Positions 37,525 through 47,000 of a stretch of 64,000 nucleotides of DNA are shown here, piece after piece (position 1 is the first letter of the stretch; the number at the start of each line of letters is the position of its first letter). The notes beneath the pieces are model-generated. The model did no database searches. It saw only the letters and a program-made list of their open reading frames with translations, and was not told where the DNA came from. Source of the stretch: Actinomycetes bacterium (lineage in GTDB: Bacteria; Actinomycetota; Actinomycetes; Mycobacteriales; Mycobacteriaceae); assembly GCA_023404955.1 (NCBI GenBank), contig JAEXZY010000093.1, positions 1 through 64,000 of the forward strand, read 5' to 3'. The position numbers and the translations under genes were made by a program.

Positions 37525-39273
37525 ATGCCAGCACTGACGGCGCCGACCGTGACGACCATTCCCGCGCTCCTCGCCGACCGTGCGCAGCAGCAGCCCGACG
37601 ATGACGCGTACACGTTCTTCGACTATGGGGCGGACCCCGCGGGCATCGCCGAGACGCTGACCTGGTCCGAGGTGCACCACCGGGTCCGCGTGGTGGCCGC
37701 GAAGCTGGCCACCCTCGGCTCTCCGGGTGACCGCGCCGTGGTCCTCGCGCCGCAGGGCCTGGAGTACATCATCGGCTTCCTGGGCGCGATCGAGGCCGGG
37801 TTCATCGCGGTCCCGCTGACCATGCCGCAGCTGCGTCAGCACGACGAACGTGTCACCGGCGCGATGAAGGACTCGCAGCCCGTCGCGGTGCTGACCACCT
37901 CGGCCGTCGTCGACGACATCCGCCACTACGGCCAGCTCGACCGCCAGCGCGCACCGAAGTTCCTCGAGGTCGACACGCTGGACTTCGACTCACCGCTGCG
38001 GCCCGCCGCGCCGGTGGCGTTGCCCAAGACGGCCTACCTGCAGTACACGTCGGGGTCGACCCGGCTGCCCGCCGGTGTGGTGGTCAGCCACCGCAACGTA
38101 CTGGTCAACGTCGCCGAGCTGCTCACCGACTACTACGAGGCGTACCCGGACGGGCGGGCGCCCGAGGACACCACGGTGGTGTCGTGGCTGCCCTTCTACC
38201 ACGACATGGGCCTGATCGTCGGTGTGTTCATCCCGATCATGCTGGGCACCCCGGCGGCCTTGATGAGCCCGATCTCGTTCATGCAGAAGCCGTCGCGGTG
38301 GATGCAGCTGCTTGGCTCCCACCCGAGCGCCTTCACCGCGGCCCCGAACTTCGCGTTCGAGCTGGCAGTGAAGCGCACCAGCGACGACGACATGGCGGGC
38401 AAGGACCTCAGCTCCGTGGCCGTGATGATCAACGGCGCCGAGCGCGTGCACGGCACCACCGTGCGCCGGTTCAACGAGCGCTTCGCCGCGTTCGGCCTGC
38501 CCGAGGCTGCCATGCGGCCGTCCTACGGTCTGGCCGAGGCGACGGTGTACGTGGTGGCGACGGCGGGTGGCCGGCCGCCGACGTCGGTCCGGTTCGACTA
38601 CGAGAAGCTGGCGGCGGGGCAGGCCGTACGCAGTGAGGTCGCCGACGACGGCACCGAGCAGATCGGGCTGGGCGTTCCCCGGTCGACGACGGTGCGGGTG
38701 GTCGATCCCGAGACGCTGACGGTGAACCCCGCCGGCACGATCGGTGAGGTCTGGCTGCATGGCGAGCACGTCGCCGGCGGCTACTACCAGAACCCGGAGC
38801 TCACCCAGAAGCTGTTCTCCGGGCAGCTCACCGAGCCGAGCGCCGACACCCCGAAGGGTCCGTGGCTGCGCACCGGCGATCTCGGCGTGATCTTCGACGA
38901 CGAGCTGTTCATCGTCGGGCGCATCAAGGATCTGCTGATCGTCGACGGCCGCAACCACTACCCGGACGACATCGAAGGCACGGTCGCGGAGTTCACCGGG
39001 GGCCGGGTCGCGGCCATCTCGGTGCCCGACGGCGCCAGCGAGAAGCTGGTGGTCATCGCCGAGCTGAAGAAGCAGGTCGATCCGGCGCAGCTGGAGGCCG
39101 TCACCCAGCAGGTCACCTCGGCGATCTCGATGACCCACAGCGTGCGGCTGTCCGACTTCGCGTTGGTGCCGCCGGGCTCGCTGCCGCTGACCACCAGCGG
39201 CAAGGTACGCCGCGCGATGAGCGCAGACCTGTACCGCGACAACAAGTTCCAACGGTTGGACGCCACTAGATGA
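37525..39273 (+). CDS. long-chain fatty acyl-AMP ligase 2 (FAAL)
   Basis: A 582-residue paralogue of FAAL1. Motifs: YTSGSTRLPAGV near residue 173, VSWLPFYHDMGL, SYGLAEATVYV, LRTGDLG, DGRNHYPDDIE and Lys560 in TTSGKVRRA. It lacks the short DEDNGG insertion of FAAL1, so the chain-binding region may differ. Start ATG 37525 has AAAGGA at 37513-37518; an ATG at 37504 is in frame but has no ribosome site. Its stop overlaps PKS2 as ATGA, mirroring the FAAL1-PKS1 junction. It most probably loads the N-terminal ACP of PKS2. The 96-bp gap before it could hold an internal promoter. Confidence 0.92.
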   Translation: MPALTAPTVTTIPALLADRAQQQPDDDAYTFFDYGADPAGIAETLTWSEVHHRVRVVAAKLATLGSPGDRAVVLAPQGLEYIIGFLGAIEAGFIAVPLTMPQLRQHDERVTGAMKDSQPVAVLTTSAVVDDIRHYGQLDRQRAPKFLEVDTLDFDSPLRPAAPVALPKTAYLQYTSGSTRLPAGVVVSHRNVLVNVAELLTDYYEAYPDGRAPEDTTVVSWLPFYHDMGLIVGVFIPIMLGTPAALMSPISFMQKPSRWMQLLGSHPSAFTAAPNFAFELAVKRTSDDDMAGKDLSSVAVMINGAERVHGTTVRRFNERFAAFGLPEAAMRPSYGLAEATVYVVATAGGRPPTSVRFDYEKLAAGQAVRSEVADDGTEQIGLGVPRSTTVRVVDPETLTVNPAGTIGEVWLHGEHVAGGYYQNPELTQKLFSGQLTEPSADTPKGPWLRTGDLGVIFDDELFIVGRIKDLLIVDGRNHYPDDIEGTVAEFTGGRVAAISVPDGASEKLVVIAELKKQVDPAQLEAVTQQVTSAISMTHSVRLSDFALVPPGSLPLTTSGKVRRAMSADLYRDNKFQRLDATR

Positions 39274-42200
39274 CCTCTGCTTTCGACGAGGCTGCTGTTC
39301 GTCGCTGGTTGACCGACTACCTGGTCACGAACAACGGTTGCAGTCCTGAGCACATCGCGCGCGGCGCCTCCATGCACGACCTGGGGGTGGGCTCGCGCGA
39401 CGCCGTGGTGCTCACCGGCGTCCTGTCGGAGTACCTGGGCACGCCGGTGTCGCCGGTGGACTTCTGGCAGTACCCGACGGTCGACGCGCTGGCGAAATTC
39501 CTGACCGGCGGCGAGGTCGAGCCGGTCGACGGTCCGGTCGGAGTGCGCGCCGGAGTCTCCACGGACGAACCGATCGCCGTGGTCGGGCTCGGACTGCGGC
39601 TGCCGGGCGGCTCCGATGTGGACGGCAACATCGACGGTCCGGACGCGTTCTGGGAGTTCCTCACCGAGGGGCGTTCCTCAGTGGTCGAGGTGCCTGCCGA
39701 CCGCTGGGCGCCGTTCGACGACGGCACCGCGGACGGCGCCTCGGCGCTGGCCAGCACCACGCGCTGGGGCTCTTACCTGCGTGACATCGACGCCTTCGAC
39801 GCCGAGTTCTTCGAGGTGATCCCGCGTGAGGCCATGCGGATGGATCCGCAGCAGCGGCTGCTGCTGGAGGTCACCCACGAGGCGCTGGAGAACGCAGGTA
39901 TCCCCGCCGACACCCTGGCCGAGACCCGCACCGGGGTGTTCGCCGGTGCGAGCGCCGCAGACTACGCGCAGCTGGGCGCCGCGGACCTGAGCGCGATCGA
40001 CGCCTGGTACAGCACCGGCGGGTCGATCAGCATCATTGCCAACCGGATCTCCTACTTCTTCGATTTCCGCGGTCCGTCGGTGACCGTCGACACGGCGTGC
40101 TCGTCGTCGCTGGTTGCGATCCACCTGGCCTGCCAGAGCCTGCGGACCGGTGATTCCGACGTCGCGCTGGCGGCCGGGGTGAACCTGCTGCTGTCGCCCG
40201 CGGGCACGCGCAGCCTGGATCAGGCCGACGCGATGTCGAAGACGGGGCAGTGCCACGCGTTCGACGCCGCGGCCGACGGGTTCGTGCGCGGTGAGGGCGC
40301 CGGGGTGGCGGTGCTCAAGCGGCTGTCGGATGCGCAGCGTGACGGTGACCGGGTGCTCGCGGTGATCCGTGGGTCGGCGGTCAACCAGGACGGTCGCTCG
40401 AACGGGTTGATGGCGCCGAATCCGGCCGCGCAGATGGCGGTGCTGCGCGCCGCCTACGCCGCCGCCGGGGTGGATCCCCGCGAGGTGGACTACGTGGAGG
40501 CGCACGGCACCGGCACGTTGCTGGGCGATCCGATCGAGGCTCGCGCGCTGGGCACGGTGCTGGGCAAGGGCCGGCCCGCGGACCGGCCGCTGCTGGTGGG
40601 TGCGGTGAAGTCGAATCTCGGTCATCTGGAGGCCGCCGCCGGGATCGCCGGCTTCGCCAAGGCGGTGCTGGCGTTGCAGCACAACGTGATTCCGGCCAAC
40701 CTCGGCTACCAGACCCCGAACCCGCACATCCCGTTCGACAAGCTGCGCCTCGCCGTGGTGGCCGAGCACACCGACTGGGCGCCGGCCGGGCGCCCGCGCC
40801 GGGCCGGGATCTCGTCGTTCGGCTTCGGTGGTACCAACGCCCACGTCGTCATCGAGCAGCCCCCGGTAGCCACTCCCGTCGAGCCCCCGGCCGAGATTCC
40901 GGTGACGACGCTGGTGGTGTCGGGTCGTACGCCCGAGCGGGTGGCCGCGCAGGCGGGGATGCTGGCCACCTGGATGGCCGGTGCCGGCGCCGAGGCGTCG
41001 CTGGCCGAGGTCGCGCATTCGCTGAACCATCACCGTTCCCAGCACCCGGCGTTCGCGACCGTGGCCGCGCGCACCCGCGACGGCGCGATCGCGGGCCTGA
41101 AGGCGCTGGCCACCGGTCAGACCGTCGCCGGGGTGGTTCTCGCAGGCGCCGCGGTCCCGAAGCCGGGCACGGTGTTCGTGTATTCGGGTCAGGGGTCGCA
41201 GTGGGCCGGGATGGGTCGGCGGTTGCTGGCCGATGAGCCGGCGTTCGCGGCGGCGTTGGCCGAGATCGAGCCGGTGTTCGTGGAGAAGGTGGGTTTCTCG
41301 CTGCACGAGGTGATCGCCGAGGGGCGTCCGGTCAGTGGGGATGCCGAGGTGCAGCCGGTGTTGATGGGGTTGCAGCTGGCGTTGACCGAGCTGTGGCGCT
41401 CGTACGGGGTGCATCCGGATGCGGTGATCGGGCATTCGATGGGTGAGGTGACCGCGGCGGTGGTGGCGGGGGCGTTGAGCCTGGCCGACGGTCTGGCCGT
41501 GATCGCGGCCCGCTCGTCGATCATGTCCCGGCTCGCCGGCCAAGGCGCCGTCGCGCTGCTCGCCGTCGACGAGGACACCGCGACCGCGCACATCGCCGCC
41601 CACCCGAGTGTCGAGATCGCGGGCTATCTGTCCCCGCGCCAAACTGTGGTCGCCGGCCTGCCCGACGAGGTCGACGCGGTGATCGCCGCCGTCAACGCGC
41701 AGAACGCGTTCGCGCGCCGCGTCAACATGGTCGTCGCCTCCCACACCGCGTTGATGGAACCGGTGCTCGCCGACATCAAGACCGCGCTGTCGGACATCGC
41801 GCCCGCGGCACCGACGCTGACGTTCCTGTCGACGGTCACCGATCCGGGCCAGACGCCCACGCTGGACGCCGACTACTGGGTGGCCAACGTGCGCCAACCG
41901 GTGCGGTTCAGCCGGGCCGTCGCCGCCGCGGCCGCGGACCACGGCACGTTCGTCGAGATCAGCCCGCACGCCACGATGGGTCAACCGATCGCCACGACCC
42001 TGGCCGACGAGACCGGCATCCTGTCGGTCGGCACGCTGGCCCGCGACGCCGACGACACCGTCACGTTCCACACCAACCTCAACGCGACCCACACCGCCCG
42101 GCCGCCGCAGACCCCGCACCACGGCGAGCCGCACGTGGTACTGCCCGCCACCCCGTGGCAGCACACCCGGCACTGGGTGGACGTGCGGCCGGTGCGGCGC

Positions 42201-44036
42201 ACCACCGAGGGGCGCCCGGGTGCGCTGCCCGCGGACAGCGCGGTGCCGGCGGAGTGGCTCTGCGACCTGACGTGGCCGGTGAAACCGCTTGTGCCGCAGG
42301 TGGATACGGCTGATCGGGGACGATGGCTGGTCGTGGGCGACTCCCGCATCGGGGACGCGATGGCCCGTGTGCTGGGCGCACCCGTCAGCACGCGCGGCGC
42401 CGCTGATACCGGTCTGGCCGACGCGGTGGCCGCGGCCACCCACGTGCTCTACGCGCCGGACGCCGGTGACGCCGACGACCTCGGCTACGGCATGTTCAAC
42501 ACCGGCCGCGCGATCGCATCGGCCGCTGCGACGAGCCCGGCGCCGCCCGCGGTGTACCTGCTGACCCGCAACGCGCAGCCCGTCAACGAAGGTGACCGGG
42601 CCGATCCGGCCCAGGCGGTGCTGTGGGGACTCGGCCGCACGCTGGCCCTCGAGCACCCCGAGATCTGGGGCGGCCTGGTCGACATCGACGCATCGGTGCC
42701 CGCCCCCGTGGCCGCCCGCTGGCTGCTCGCCGAAGCGCACACCGGTGACGGCGAGGACCAGGTGGTCTACCGCGCGGGTGCCCGGCGGGTCGCGAGGCTG
42801 GTGCACCAGCTGCCCACCGCCCCGGCGAGCGCCGGGCTGAACCCGGACGTCGCGCACCTGGTGATCGGCGCCACCGGCAACATCGGGCCGCGGCTGATCG
42901 AGGAGCTCGCCCAGATGGGCGCGAAAACGGTTGTGGCAGTGTCCCGTAACCCAGGTGGCCGGCTCGACGAGCTGACTGCGCGGCTCGCGGCGGCGGGCAC
43001 CATGGTGGTCACCGCGGCCGCCGACGCCGCCGACGAAGCGGCCCTGAGCGCACTGTTCGACCGGTTCGGCAGCGACCTGCCCCCGCTGGGTGGCATCTAT
43101 CTCGCCGCGATGAGTGGCGGACCGGTGACGCTGGCGGACATGACACACGACGACGTCGTCGCGATGTTCCGCTCCAAGATCGACGCGGTCGCGCTGCTGG
43201 ACAAGCTGTCGCTGGACCATCCGGTCGAGCAGTTCGTGCTGTTCTCCTCGATCTCCGGCATCCTCGGCTCGCGCTGGCTGGCCCATTACGCGGCGACGAC
43301 GACGTTCCTGGACACGTTCGCGTTCGCGCGGCGCGCCGCGGGGCTGCCGGCCTGCGCGATCAACTGGGGGCTGTGGAAGTCGCTGGCCGACGTGCAGACC
43401 GGTTTCGAGAAGCAGGCCACCGCGGAGTCCGGGCTCGAGCCGATGCCCGACGACGTCGCGATCTCGGCGCTGCGCCTGTTCACCGGGCCCGGTGCGCCCG
43501 CCCGGGCCACCGTGGTCGCCGCCGACTGGCCGCGACTGGCCGCGGCGTATCACACCCGCGCACAACTGCACATCCTCGACGACCTGCTGGCCGACGAGCA
43601 CGAGGGCTCAGCGGCGCTGACCGGTGACACGGCGTTTCGGACCGCGCTGCGCGACGCGCCGCCCGAGCAGCGCAAGGATTTGCTGGCCGATCACGTTGGG
43701 GCACAGGTCGCCGCGGCGATGGGCCTGGCCTCGGCCCACTCGCTGGACCCGACGGTCGGCTTCTTCCAATTCGGCATGGATTCGCTGATGAGCGTAACGT
43801 TGCAGCGCTCGCTGAGCGAAAGTCTGGGGGAGGTCCTGCCCGCGTCGGTCGTCTTCGACTATCCGACCATCGAGGCGCTCACCGATTATCTGGCGTCGGT
43901 GCTGCCTGAGATAATCGAAACCGCCGGTAACGACGACGAGGTCGCCGGCGCCACCCCGGACGGGGATGACGAGGACGCCTACGACGACCTGGCCGAGGAC
44001 GAACTGCTGGCCAGGCTCTCGGAACGATTGAATTGA
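39270..44036 (+). CDS. PKS2: loading ACP-KS-AT-KR-ACP polyketide synthase
   Basis: A 1588-residue type I synthase. Domains: ACP (1-82, Ser42 in VGSRD), KS (about 97-520, Cys277, His412, His452), AT (about 625-925, Ser723; VASH 822-825), KR (about 985-1400, IGATGNIG near 1199-1206, Tyr1340, but Thr1344 in place of the usual Asn) and ACP (Ser1505). No DH or ER is present. The C-terminal tail YDDLAEDELLARLSERLN differs from those of PKS1 and PKS3. The N-terminus has no docking helix; it begins directly with the loading ACP. With FAAL2 it forms a second complete entry module, related to PpsA/PpsB. KS and AT patches nearly identical to PKS1 indicate duplication or gene conversion. Confidence 0.92.
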   Translation: MTSAFDEAAVRRWLTDYLVTNNGCSPEHIARGASMHDLGVGSRDAVVLTGVLSEYLGTPVSPVDFWQYPTVDALAKFLTGGEVEPVDGPVGVRAGVSTDEPIAVVGLGLRLPGGSDVDGNIDGPDAFWEFLTEGRSSVVEVPADRWAPFDDGTADGASALASTTRWGSYLRDIDAFDAEFFEVIPREAMRMDPQQRLLLEVTHEALENAGIPADTLAETRTGVFAGASAADYAQLGAADLSAIDAWYSTGGSISIIANRISYFFDFRGPSVTVDTACSSSLVAIHLACQSLRTGDSDVALAAGVNLLLSPAGTRSLDQADAMSKTGQCHAFDAAADGFVRGEGAGVAVLKRLSDAQRDGDRVLAVIRGSAVNQDGRSNGLMAPNPAAQMAVLRAAYAAAGVDPREVDYVEAHGTGTLLGDPIEARALGTVLGKGRPADRPLLVGAVKSNLGHLEAAAGIAGFAKAVLALQHNVIPANLGYQTPNPHIPFDKLRLAVVAEHTDWAPAGRPRRAGISSFGFGGTNAHVVIEQPPVATPVEPPAEIPVTTLVVSGRTPERVAAQAGMLATWMAGAGAEASLAEVAHSLNHHRSQHPAFATVAARTRDGAIAGLKALATGQTVAGVVLAGAAVPKPGTVFVYSGQGSQWAGMGRRLLADEPAFAAALAEIEPVFVEKVGFSLHEVIAEGRPVSGDAEVQPVLMGLQLALTELWRSYGVHPDAVIGHSMGEVTAAVVAGALSLADGLAVIAARSSIMSRLAGQGAVALLAVDEDTATAHIAAHPSVEIAGYLSPRQTVVAGLPDEVDAVIAAVNAQNAFARRVNMVVASHTALMEPVLADIKTALSDIAPAAPTLTFLSTVTDPGQTPTLDADYWVANVRQPVRFSRAVAAAAADHGTFVEISPHATMGQPIATTLADETGILSVGTLARDADDTVTFHTNLNATHTARPPQTPHHGEPHVVLPATPWQHTRHWVDVRPVRRTTEGRPGALPADSAVPAEWLCDLTWPVKPLVPQVDTADRGRWLVVGDSRIGDAMARVLGAPVSTRGAADTGLADAVAAATHVLYAPDAGDADDLGYGMFNTGRAIASAAATSPAPPAVYLLTRNAQPVNEGDRADPAQAVLWGLGRTLALEHPEIWGGLVDIDASVPAPVAARWLLAEAHTGDGEDQVVYRAGARRVARLVHQLPTAPASAGLNPDVAHLVIGATGNIGPRLIEELAQMGAKTVVAVSRNPGGRLDELTARLAAAGTMVVTAAADAADEAALSALFDRFGSDLPPLGGIYLAAMSGGPVTLADMTHDDVVAMFRSKIDAVALLDKLSLDHPVEQFVLFSSISGILGSRWLAHYAATTTFLDTFAFARRAAGLPACAINWGLWKSLADVQTGFEKQATAESGLEPMPDDVAISALRLFTGPGAPARATVVAADWPRLAAAYHTRAQLHILDDLLADEHEGSAALTGDTAFRTALRDAPPEQRKDLLADHVGAQVAAAMGLASAHSLDPTVGFFQFGMDSLMSVTLQRSLSESLGEVLPASVVFDYPTIEALTDYLASVLPEIIETAGNDDEVAGATPDGDDEDAYDDLAEDELLARLSERLN
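40231..40856 (+). repeat. KS-region patch, copy B (partner 32921-33546)
   Basis: This is the PKS2 counterpart of the KS patch in PKS1, gap-free at a 7310-bp offset. Most differences cluster at two short places (about 40435-40475 and 40740-40760). Confidence 0.75.
41169..41556 (+). repeat. AT-region patch, copy B (partner 33871-34258)
   Basis: This is the PKS2 counterpart of the AT patch. Its codon choice (more G/T third bases, e.g. TATTCGGGT) matches the PKS1 copy but not the surrounding C-rich codons, which supports a shared recent origin. Confidence 0.78.
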
Positions 44037-44041
44037 GTGTG

Positions 44042-47000
44042 ATGACCGCAAGCTCAGGATCGCCCGGTTCGGGTGCCGCGCCGGACCGTCGGGCGATCAT
44101 CACCGAGGCGCTGCGCAAGATCGACGACCTGTCCGCGAAGCTCGCGGCGGCCGAGAAGGCCGAGACCGAGCCGATCGCCGTGGTCGGCATCGGCGCCCGC
44201 CTGCCCGGCGGGGTGGCCGACGCCGATCAGTTCTGGCAGTTCCTGCTCGACGGCGGCAACGGCGTGATCCGGGTGCCTGCCGACCGCTGGGATGCCGACG
44301 AGTTCTACTCGCCCGACCACAGCGTGCCCGGCACCATCTGCAACCGCGAGGGGGGCTTCCTCACCACATGGGCGCCCGACGAGTTCGACGCGGAGTTCTT
44401 CGCGATCTCCCCGCGCGAGGCCGCCGGCATGGATCCCCAGCAGCGGCTGCTGATGGAGGTGGCGATCGAGGCGTTGGAGAACGCCAACATCAGCCCCCGC
44501 AGCCTGCGCGGCTCGTCGACCGGTGTGTTCGTCGGCCTGACCGCCAACGACTACTTCCGCTCGGTGATCGGCGCGCTGCAGCCCGAGGAGATCGACCCGT
44601 ACATCCCGTTCGGCAACGCCCCCAACTTCGCCGCGGGCCGGCTCTCCTACTTCCTCGGTGTGCGCGGCCCGGCCGTGGTCAGCGACACCGCCTGCTCCTC
44701 GTCGCTGGTCTCGATCCATCTGGCCTGCCAGAGCCTGCGCCGCGGTGAGAGCGACCACGCGCTGGCCGCCGGGGTGAACCTGATCCTGAGCCCGGAGAAC
44801 AACATCGCGTGTTCTCGCTGGGGCATGCTGTCGCCGGCGGGCCGGTGCGCGACGTTCGACGCCGACGCGGACGGCTACGTGCGCAGCGAGGGCTGCGGCG
44901 TCGTGGTGCTCAAACGCCTCTCCGACGCGCAGCGCGACGGGGACCGCGTGCTCGCGGTCGTGCGCGGCTCGGCGGTCAACCAGGACGGCGCCAGCAGCGG
45001 CCAGACCGTGCCCAACGGGCCCGCCCAGCAGGAACTCATGCGCACGGCGCTCAAGAACGCCCGGCTGCAGCCGTCCGACGTCGACTACGTCGAGGCGCAC
45101 GGCACCGGCACCGGGCTGGGCGATCCGATTGAACTCGACGCGCTCTCGGCCGTCTACGGCGACCGCAAGGACGCGGCCCCGCTGGTGCTGGGCTCGGTGA
45201 AGACCAACCTCGGCCACCTGGAATCCGCGGCAGGCGTCACCGGCTTCATCAAGACCGTCCTCAGCGTCCAGCACGCGGTCATCCCGAAGATGCTGCACTT
45301 CTCGACGCTGACGCCGCAGGCCGGCGACGGCGCGAAGAAGTTCCACATCGCCGCCGAGCAGATGCCGTGGCCGACCCATGACGGCCCGCGCCGCGCCGCG
45401 GTGTCGTCGTTCGGAGTCAGCGGCACCAACGCCCACATCGTGCTGGAGCAGGCCCCTGAAGCCGAACCTGCTGAGCCGCAGCCGGAACCGCCGGTCAGCA
45501 CGCTGGTGGTGACCGGCAAGACCCCGGCGCGGGTCGCGTCGCTGGCCGGTGCCCTGGCCGACTGGCTGGGCAGCCCGGCGGCCGACGGCGTCAGCCTGGC
45601 CGACGTCGCCGAGACGTTGAATCACCGCCGCGCCCAGCACCCCCGCTTCGCCACCGTCGCCGCGACCGACCGCACCCAGGCCGTCGCCGGCCTGCGCGCG
45701 CTCGCCGAGGGCTACCCCGCGCCCGGCGTCGTGCCCGTCCACGACGGCGCCTGCGGCACCGGCGCCAAGCCCGGCACCGTGTTCCTGTACTCCGGACAGG
45801 GTTCGCAGTGGGCCGGTATGGGCCGCCGCCTGCTCACCGAGGAGCCGGCCTTCGCCGCGGCCGTCGACGAACTGGAACCCGACTTCGTGGCCCAGGCGGG
45901 ATTCTCGCTGCGCCAGACGCTGGAGTCCGGCGAGACCGTGGTCGGCATCGACCGGATCCAGCCGGTGCTGGTCGGTGTGCAGCTGGCGCTGACCGCGCTG
46001 TGGCGCTCGTACGGCGTCGTCCCCGACGCGGTGATCGGTCACTCGATGGGTGAGGTGACCGCGGCCGTCGTGGCCGGGGCGTTGAGCCCCGCCGACGGGC
46101 TGAAGGTGATCTCGACCCGGTCCCGGCTGATGAAGCGGCTGTCCGGGCAGGGCGCGATGGCGCTGCTCGAGCTCGACGCCGCAGCCGCCGAAGAGCTGAT
46201 CGCGGGGTACGACGGGCTGACCGTCGCCGTGTACGCGTCGCCGAACCAGACCGTCATCGCCGGACCGCCGGATCAGGTGGACGCCGCGATCGCGGTGGTC
46301 GACGCGCAGGACAAGCTGGCTCGCCGCGTCGACGTGGACGTGGCCTCGCACCACCCGATCATCGACCCGATCCTCGACGAGCTGCGGACCGAGCTCGCAA
46401 CGCTGCAACCGCGCACCCCGAGCATCCCGGTGCTGGTCACCACCGACGGCAGGCCCACCGACGGGACCAACGTCTTCGACGCCGACCACTGGGTGGCCAA
46501 CCTGCGCAACCCGGTGCGGTTCGCGCGTGCCGTCGCGACGGCCGGCGCCGACCACAGCGTGTTCGTCGAGGTGAGCCCGCACCCGCTGCTGGGGTATGCG
46601 ATCAAGGACACGCTGGCCGGCCAGCATCATCACAGCCTGGCCACGCTGCAGCGCGACGCCAACGACACGCTGACCTTCCGGACGAACCTGAACGCCACCC
46701 ACACCACGCGGCCGCCGAAGACCCCGTCGCGCCCGGGGCCTGGCGTGCAGATCCCGACCACGCCGTGGCATCACGCGCACCACTGGATCCAGACGCAGGC
46801 GATGCGTGCGGCCGCCGGTGCGCCGGCGGGGACGTCGGAGGCGCCGGCCGCGCGCGCCGAGGGCGGCTACCACGAGTGGCTGCACGAGCTGACGTGGCCG
46901 GTGCGCGACCTGGGCGGCGAGCGTTCCGACGCCACCATCGCGGTCGTCTCCGCCGACAGTGACGACAACGCAGAGCTGGCGGCAGCGCTGGGCGCGAACG

